Below the pieces are notes generated by a model. It saw only the letters and a list, made by a program, of their open reading frames with translations, was not told where the DNA came from and ran no database searches. A stretch of 64,000 nucleotides of DNA from Euptelea pleiosperma (lineage: Eukaryota > Streptophyta > Magnoliopsida > Ranunculales > Eupteleaceae): contig CM068553.1 of assembly GCA_035048495.1 (NCBI GenBank), forward strand, positions 24,491,190 through 24,555,189, written 5' to 3'. Numbering within the stretch: the stretch's first letter is position 1; each line of letters starts with the position of its first letter. The translations under genes were made by a program, and so were the position numbers. Of this stretch, positions 34,901 to 43,900 are shown piece after piece.

Positions 34901-37900
34901 GAAGGGTGTAGATATATTCGGAAAGATCAATGGCTAGTATGAGCCAAGGGTTTAGGGTTATAAAACCAACTTTTATGAACATATAAAGAATTTTTCGGAA
35001 GAAAGAAAAGAGAAGAGAGGAACTTTGAAAGCTTCCATCTCCATTGAAGCTTTGTAAGCTTCCCTTGGTTTTTATCAATCTCCTCTCCCGGTCCACATCA
35101 TTTCGCCTTAATAAAAAGCATTTATTATTTTCTTACTTTTCATAGGAGATAGAGGGAGGGTGTACTTTCCATTCATATTTCATAGAATAAGGATCTTCTT
35201 TTTCAAGAATTTCTCCAATCTTCCATCATTCCAACTCTCACAACATGCTCTGCTCCAACTATTCAGTTCTTTGCATTACACTTTCTTTCGTGGTTTAAGA
35301 AATCATCTTATCAAGTCTCATCACCTTGTTGCAGAATGCTTGTGGGACCTATTGATTAGCAAGGATATTAAGAATTCCAATAAGCCACTGGCATGGGTAT
35401 CTGCTTTTTCATGTGGAGCAATGACTTGGTTGAGTTCCGCACAAGTAGCACACTCAAGCGAAGAGATGAGAATCAACATGGTTTATGAGATTGGGGAACT
35501 ATTTGAATTGGGAATTCAACTATCTTACCTGCTTACACTGTTAGGCTTGCTCGGGGTTGGTACCTTCTTTGTGATTCGTCAAGTCCTTGTTCGTAGAGAA
35601 CTCGACCTTTCTGCTAAAGAATTGCAGGTAAGCAACCAGTTTATTGTTTCCTTTTCCTTTCCCAAAATTATTATGAAATCCTGTTATATTTTCTAAAACT
35701 CAAAAGAAAATGAGTGAAAACCCATTACCCTCCTATAAATTGAATTGTTTATGTAGCTGAACTCTAATGAAATAAGGAAGATGGTGATCGCAATAATGTT
35801 TGAAAAGGAGGATGGCTTTATGGTCATTGGGGTATTGGTGTTTAGAAGTCTACAGTTTTTTTTTTTTTTGATTAGTGTAATTGTATTAAGGGTTTTTTGC
35901 TTATTACTTTATTGATGCAATTTGCATCTCACCCAACGTTTTTAAAATATTTGTGTCTCACCATTTGCCCATGGTCAACAGCGTTGATCATAGACAGCCA
36001 TTAACGGTCTCCAGATGGACATCCCAATATTTTTTAAATGACTATAATGACCTTGGGTGAGACGCAAATGTTTTAAAAACAATGGGTGCGATGCAAATTT
36101 TATCAATAAAGTAAGGGGGACAAAAATCCTTTTTCTTGGAGTTATTTTTTTTTTAAGGATTGTGAGCTCAAAACCTTTCTTCATTTACTTTTGGCCCAAC
36201 AGTATGGATGTTGGGCCCATCGCTAGGTGGAGCTACATACCAAATGTCAGCCTGGTTAGTGATTTCAATCCATTGGATCTTTGTATCCCAAATAATGCTC
36301 AAATTCTATAGATAAAATTAACCCAGGAAAACGACTAAAAATTAACAATCAGATTAATTTTTGGTCTGTAGGTCCACCTACTGTTGGGCCAAAAGTAAAT
36401 GAAGAAAGGTTTTGAGCTCACAATCCTTAAAAAAAAAAAAAATCCTAAAAAAAAAATGGAATTTTTACTTGTCCCCCTTACTTTATTAATGCAATTTGCA
36501 TCGCACCCAATGTTTTTAAAATATTTGCGTCTCACCCAAGGTCATTATAGTCTTTTAAAAAAATATTGGGATGTCCATCCGGAGACCGTTAATGGCCGTC
36601 TATGGTCAACGACGTTGACCATGGTCAAAGGGTGAGACGCAAATATTTTAAAAACATTGGGTGAGATGCAAATTGCATCAATAAAGGGGGTAAAGCAAAT
36701 CCTTGTATTAAAAACAAACGAAGGGAAACACAAAAGGCGCAGCTTGTGAGGTCGAAGTGTACAGTTTCTTTTACCAATACATCTTATCCCAATTACTTGA
36801 GAAATTATTTTTGTAATTTTCGAATAATAATTCGATAGCATTCACCCTACTTTAATGTTTGTTTCATTTTCTCTGCCTTATAATTGGTTGCATATTTATT
36901 TTAACATTTTCCCCTTATGTTTCTTATCTAGTTTTCTTTTCAACTTTTGTTTCAAGAGGACATAACCTACCAAGCCTTGAGAAGAACTCAAAAGATAACT
37001 TATTTATCTTATTAATCTATTATAAATAATAAAAAAAGAGTAGGCTGTTGATTTGGGATAGTGTTATAAGCGAAGGATGTTCTTTTAAGCTATGGGATAA
37101 TTTCTAAGTTTGCAATATGTTTCTCATTATACTTGTCGAAAAATAATTAAGTTTACTCTTTTTGGATTTTCAGGAGCAAGTTCGAAGTGGTGATGCTAAT
37201 GCTACCGAGTTATTTGAACTGGGTGCAGTGATGTTGAGGAGGAAATTTTACCCAGCTGCAACTAAATACTTGCTGCAGGCGATTGGGAAATGGGACGGAG
37301 ATGATCAAGATCTTGCCCAGGTATGATATGATCGTGGATCGTTATAGACTGAAATGATGCGATATCCAGGGGTGGTTATCCTATATGAACCCACATTCTA
37401 CACGTGGTGTGCACAGTCATTGATCTTGACCATCGAATAGATGGAGCATGTCTTGGATTGTGCATGTCCCAAAGATCACCCAACTGGAAATTCTTAACCA
37501 TCTGATAAAATTGCCTCCACAATCATTTTTTTCATTTTTTTGATCAGTTATTGCCTTAACAATCATGGTAAATAACCATATAGAAGAAGATGTGCGAATG
37601 GATGGTGAGGATTTTCACATTGACATGATTTCTTGCTACGTTGAGTACAAGAGGTGATCCATTGACTGGGAAATCCAGATCGTTGAGCCTATACAGCACA
37701 TGTATGATATAGAATCCAGATTCCAGAGTATAATATAATTATCCCAGGGTTCTCAATTGTTTCTTTTGTTTTTAGTAGATTATAACCTTCTGACGTCTAG
37801 CTTCTTTTTCTTTCCTTAGTTAAATGTTCTGTTAATATGGACACTGGTCCAAGATTATTTGATTTGTTTTTCCTGAGAAATAGATTCTGCATTTGTGAAA

Positions 37901-40900
37901 GAACTGTCACTGTTACTGTAAATTGACCCAAAACTCAATGTGTATTTCATCAAATGGAAAAGAAAGGGTACAACAATTCATAAATCACAGATTGCATGAA
38001 GTATTTTGATTTATGCAATGACAACATTTTAATGTGTAGCCTGTTGAAATAATTTTTAAAAACCGCCCTCGTATCAATGTGGCTGGGCATGGGTCTTTAG
38101 TAGAAAAAGCTAGAACAGTAGAGAGAGAGAGAAGAGAGAAGGGTTATGTGTGTTAACCCTACACACCCCCCAATAAATCTTATTTATATTAATAAGTGTG
38201 GGCCCTTACATAAGTGAGAAATAGATACATAGAGACACAAAACAATAACTAATAACCGAGATATCCTTCAACACTCCCCCTCAAGTGGGGACATAGATAT
38301 CAATCATGCCCAACTTGTCCAAGCACTTAGTAAACCGAGCCGATGCAATATATTTTCGTGAGAATGTCTGCTAGCTGGTCAGATGTAGGAACGAGGGGTG
38401 TGCAGATCAACTTCCGATGTCACTTTTTCACGAATAAAGTGACGATCCACCTCAATGTGTTTAGTCTTGTCATGTTGAACTGGGTTGTGGGTAATACTTA
38501 TCGCCGCTTTATTGTCGTAATATAATGACATTGATCCTTCTATGGAGAAACAGAGTTCTCCAAGTAACATCATAAGCCACAGTAACTCATAGACACCATG
38601 GGCCATTGATCGAAACTCGGCTTCTGCACTCGAATGTGCAACAACCTGTTGTTTCTCACTTCGCCATGTAACCAAATTTCCTCCCACAAAAGTACAATAC
38701 CATAATGTAGAACGCCTATAATCTTGGGCTCCTGCCCAATCCGCATCTATGAAACCCTCCACACGCATGTGGCCCTGATGAGTGAATAGTAGGCCACGAC
38801 TTGGGGAAGATTTTAAGTACCTCAAAATCATGTATGCAGCTTCCAAATGTAGAGTACGAGGAGAATACATATACTGACTAACTACACTCACTGCAGAAGC
38901 AATGTCAGAGCGAGTATGTGCCAAGTATATAAGTCTCCCCACCAATCGTTGGAAGCTACTCACATCCTCCAAAGACTCCCCTGACTGACCATCAAGTCTA
39001 TGATTTGCCTCAATGGGTGTGTCGACAAGCCGAGCCCCTAGCATACTAGTATCCTGTAGCAGGTCCAACACATTTCCTTTGGGAGATGAAGATTCCTTTC
39101 TAGATCTCGCAACTTCTATTTCCAGAAAGTACTTCAATTTACCTAGATCCTTGATTTCAAATTCAAATGCCAAGAACTCCTTTAACCGGGTAATTTCTGG
39201 AACACAATTACCCGTGACAATGATTTCATCAACATGCACAATTAAAATCGTCATATCATCCCTATCACATCTGATGTAAAATTCCCTTTTAATTACCATG
39301 TTATGTCCTAGAGGGGGGGGGGATGAATAAGACAATTTTTATTTTCTCTGCGGATTCTATGTGGATTAAAAATTAATGATCACACAAGGCGGAAATGATC
39401 AATCAACCAAAATACGAATCATCTAGAGTATATATATAGGAAAATCTGAGACAATTTGCAAACATTTACAATCACACGAGACTCAGATTTATAGTGGTTC
39501 AGCGACTCCGCACCTACGTCTACTGTAGTATTATATAATTTCAATCATGCATTACAATATTTCCAATCGAAATAAATAATCAAGCAACTAAGATAACACT
39601 TAGTCTCAATCTAACGAGAATCGCTTCTCGCTCACTTAGAGAATCAGTTTAGGCCAGTAGTCTTTTAGAGAAACTATTCTCATGGATTTACGATTCTCAA
39701 CTCGATCAATACGAGAATCACTTCTCGATTCACCTAGAGAGTCAGACTAGGCTCGTAGTATTTAGAGAAACGGATTTCTCAAGGATTCCACCTTCCTCAA
39801 CTCAATTTGATGAGTACTCAACTCTTCCACTAATTACAAATAATCAAGTTTGATAATTTTGAATTCACTCTAAAAGGTTTGTTTCAAGAGATACTTACCT
39901 TCTGATGAATTTGATAAAATGGAGAATCCTTGGAAAAGAATTTACCACAGAGACACTCTGCCAGATATGATCCTCTTCTAGGAAGATAATTGCAGGGTAT
40001 CAATACGTTTGTAGTCTCTTCAAACAATTAGAGCCTTCACAAAGGATGAACTAGGTTTGCTCAAGTGAAGCTCTCTCAAATTCAAATCTCTAGACTTAAG
40101 AAATGTTAATCGAAGAATGGGAGTCAAGTGATAGCTTGATTGGGGTATTTTTAATGGAGGGTAAGGGCTCTATTATATAAGGCTATACCCTCTCAAGAGA
40201 AACGGACCTAAAATAGTCGTTGGAATGACTAGAGTGCACCTAAAATCACACAAAAATTGAGTCAAAATGAGATCCGGAAAGGGTGGGGTTGACCGCACAA
40301 ATTGACCGGTCGACCGGACTTCGGTCGGCTGCACAATTTGGCAGGTCGACCCATCAGGTCACAACCTAAAAATATCCATGCTGAAGAGTCCGATCAACCG
40401 TACCTTTTGACCAGTTGACCGGTCAGAGTCAGAAGACTCGGTCAGCCGCTTAAAGTGGTCGATCGGCCAGTCCTCGCAGACTCTCTCCGAAAAATCTCAA
40501 ACAATTTATCATACTATCTTATGTCTTTAGGAAAGCTTCCAAACGTTACCAAAAGAACTGGGAAACATCTAGGGTTAAATTTGATACGCTGGCAACGCGC
40601 GGTGTACCCTTAGATTTACGTAAATATCCGCAACATGAGATTCTTAATAGTTGAACGTTCGTAAAGTGAGAACGTACTTTTGATTATTTGCTTCAAATCT
40701 TCGTGGTTGATCTTGACACTGTCTTTAGTTGAGCTTGAACACTTGTGTTGTTTTTCTTTAACTTCAAATCTTCTTTGATTTGATGAAGTCCACTTGATCT
40801 TCGATGCTTCAGTCTTCAGCAAATTTCTAACTTAGCGATATAATTTATAGACGAACTAAAAGTTCCTAGGATTGACAACCGAGACTTTTCATGATGAACA

Positions 40901-43900
40901 GAGTATGCTCAGCTTGACTCTGACTATACCACATTCGCTTGACTGCCCCACTAAAGCATTTGAACCACGCTCTTGGTGACTGTTTTAAACCATACAAAGT
41001 TTTCTGAAGCTTGCATACTTTTCGTTTATCCCCAGAAAATTGAAAGCTAGGAGGGGGCAACGTATACACTTCTTCCTTCAGATCCCCATGAAAGAAAGCA
41101 TTCTTGACGTCGAGCTGAAATAGTGGCCAAGACTGGTTCGCAACAAGAGAAAGGATAACCTTGATGGAATTGAGCTTAGCTATAGGAGCGAATGTCTCCT
41201 TGTAGTCTATCCCATAAGTCTGAGAGTAAACTTTCGCCACCAATCTTGCCTTGTACCTATCCACTGAACCATCAGGCTTGCATTTCAGTGTAAACCCATT
41301 TGCATCCAACGGGTTTCTTGCCTCTTGGCAAGCCTACCAACTCCCAAGTTCTGTTTTATTCAACGTATCCATCTCTTCATTCTTTCCACCTAAGATGCTT
41401 CAGAGCTTCTGTAACAGATGAAGGAAGAGCAACAGAGGACAACGAGGTAACAAAGGATTTGTATGACGGAGATAGATTATCATACGAAACAAAATTAGCA
41501 ATCGGATGTTGGGTACAAGATCTCTTCCCCTTCCTAAGAGCAATACGAAGGTCAAAGCTACTATCACAAGAAGATGAAGTGACAGAGCTAGAAGTGGGGT
41601 TACTTGGATCTTCTGAGGATGACTGTTGGCCCTGGAGTTCAGTGGTAATCTGTTTCTCTGTCAGACGACACCTTGAGTACACTAGCAACTCCCCCTGCTT
41701 GCCAGTACCCCTGTCAATAGTGTCAATCATGGTCGGACCAGGACCACTGTTAGGAGCATCCATAGCCAATGGTAGAGAAACAGGATCAAATGAGGCATGC
41801 CTTTCCTCACTGCTAAGATGTTCCCCCTAAGGAAAGGCGGGAGTATCACTGGGAAAATAAGAGGCCGGCTCCAAAAAAGTGACATCCATGGTGATGAACC
41901 ACTTACGAGAGGGGGGATGGTAACATTTATAGCCTTTATGGGTCGAGGAGTAACCCAAAAAGACACTTCAAGGCGGATCCAATTTGGTGCGATATGGACT
42001 AAGGATGTGAACATAACACACGTAGCCGAAGATCTTTGGGGGAACGAGAAAAGGAGGACTCTCAAGATGCAGCAGGTGGTACAGAGTACGAAACTGGAGA
42101 GATCGGGACGGCATACGATTGATTAGGTGAGCTGCAAGGAGAACTGCATCAGACCAATATGTTTTAGGAACATTGTGCAACAGCAGAAGGGCATGAGCCA
42201 CGTCCAACCAGTGTCTATTTGTGCGCTCAGCAACTCCATTTTGTTGTGGAGTAAAGGCGTACGAATTTTGATGTTCAATGCTATGTTCAGCCAAGTATGA
42301 CTGCAGGCCCTCATACATGTACTCTCCGCCTTGATCAGATCGAAGAATTTTAATGCACGTCCCAAACCGAGTGAGAATCATTTTGTGAAACTGTTTGAAG
42401 ATAGAGTAAACTTCATCTTTTGACTTCATAACAAATATCCATGTACAGCGAGAGAAATCATCCACAACAGAAATAAAATATTGATAGCCAAAGAAAGAAG
42501 TAACAAGGGATGGACCCCAAACATCAGTATGAACAGCGTAAAAAATAGATAAACTTTTATTACCACGAGGGGGAAAAGTTGTGTGGCAATGTTTAGACAA
42601 TGCACAAATCTCACAATGAAGATCCGAAATACATACTGACTTAAACAACTCAGGGAATACCACGCGTAAATAAAGAAAGGAATAAACGAGCATGCCAAGA
42701 CATAATATGCTCTTTATTGACACTATTGCTAAGCCTACCTGGCTGAAGGGCTGCAGAGGTTGTAGGAGTCGCATCCAGGAGATAGAGACCACCCACTTCA
42801 CGTCTAGTGCTAATCGCCCTCCTCGTGGCTAAGTCTTGAAACACACAGTGAGAAGGAAAAAGGGTTGCACAACAGTTAAGGTTCTTCGTAAGAGAACTGA
42901 CAGATAACAAGTTAGTGGCGAATTTGGGAACATGAAGTACCAAAGATAAGGATAGGCCAGAAGAGAGTGATACGACATTTCCCCAAAACGGAAGAAAGGG
43001 TGACATCGGCAATGCGGACTTTATCCGTACCAGAACACACAGAATATGAGGAAAAAGAAGATAACATACCGGTCATATGCTTTGAAGCCCCCGAATCAAT
43101 GATTCAGGGTGTACTAGAAGTTGAAGCGGAAGCGGAAGCAGAAACAAGGTTGGCAGAGCTGATGATATTTAACTGTGCGAACCTCTGTAGTCAAGGTGCG
43201 CACCTTAGGCTCAAGGCACACCTAAAGCGCCTTAGAAGGGTTAAGGCAAGGTACGTTTAGTAAGGCAAGGCACTGTGAGCAGTAGTGGGAGTCCCGGGCA
43301 GCTGCGGTGGTCGGCCATGAATCTAGTAGCACCTATATTTGTTGTGGCCTTTACGACTACACCCCTCACAAACATGTAAACTCCAACACCGATCCCGGGT
43401 ATGGCCTTTCTTGCCACAATGAGCACAAGTAGGTGGAGGACCCCATTTGGGGCCACTGTTGGCGACCGGGGTTTTAGACTTAAGAAGCTTGGAAGCAGGC
43501 GGGAAGGTAGCCAAGGCGGACTTTTCATGGTTAGGAGAAGGAGACATTACATCTCTGCAGCTGTCATCACTCTAAACATATGCATATATCTGATTGAGGG
43601 ATGGCAGGGCGTCTTTACTGAGCAACTGAACGCGGGTTAACTCAAAATCAGCATTCAGGCCAACAAGGAACTCTTATGTACGGTTTTGTTCAATCAACTT
43701 CCGATAATGTAAACCATCCTCTGGGCACTTTGGGGTAAAGACCAGATAATAATCAAGTTCTTCCCACATACCTCGGAGCCTCGCAAAATAATCAGCCAAG
43801 AGAAAATCTCCCTGACGAAGAGCGGCAATGCTCTGGTGCAACTAATTCACACGTGTGACATTCTGCTGCTGTAAATAAGTCTGGACTGCTGCATCTTAGA

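Noticed and set aside
36545..36841. Frames of 60-98 codons on both arms of the intron 2 hairpin
   Set aside because: Identical frames appear on both arms because they are inverted repeats; they are not genes.
41300..41830. 176-codon plus-strand frame within the Copia element
   Set aside because: Antisense to the Copia pol linker; low-complexity shadow.
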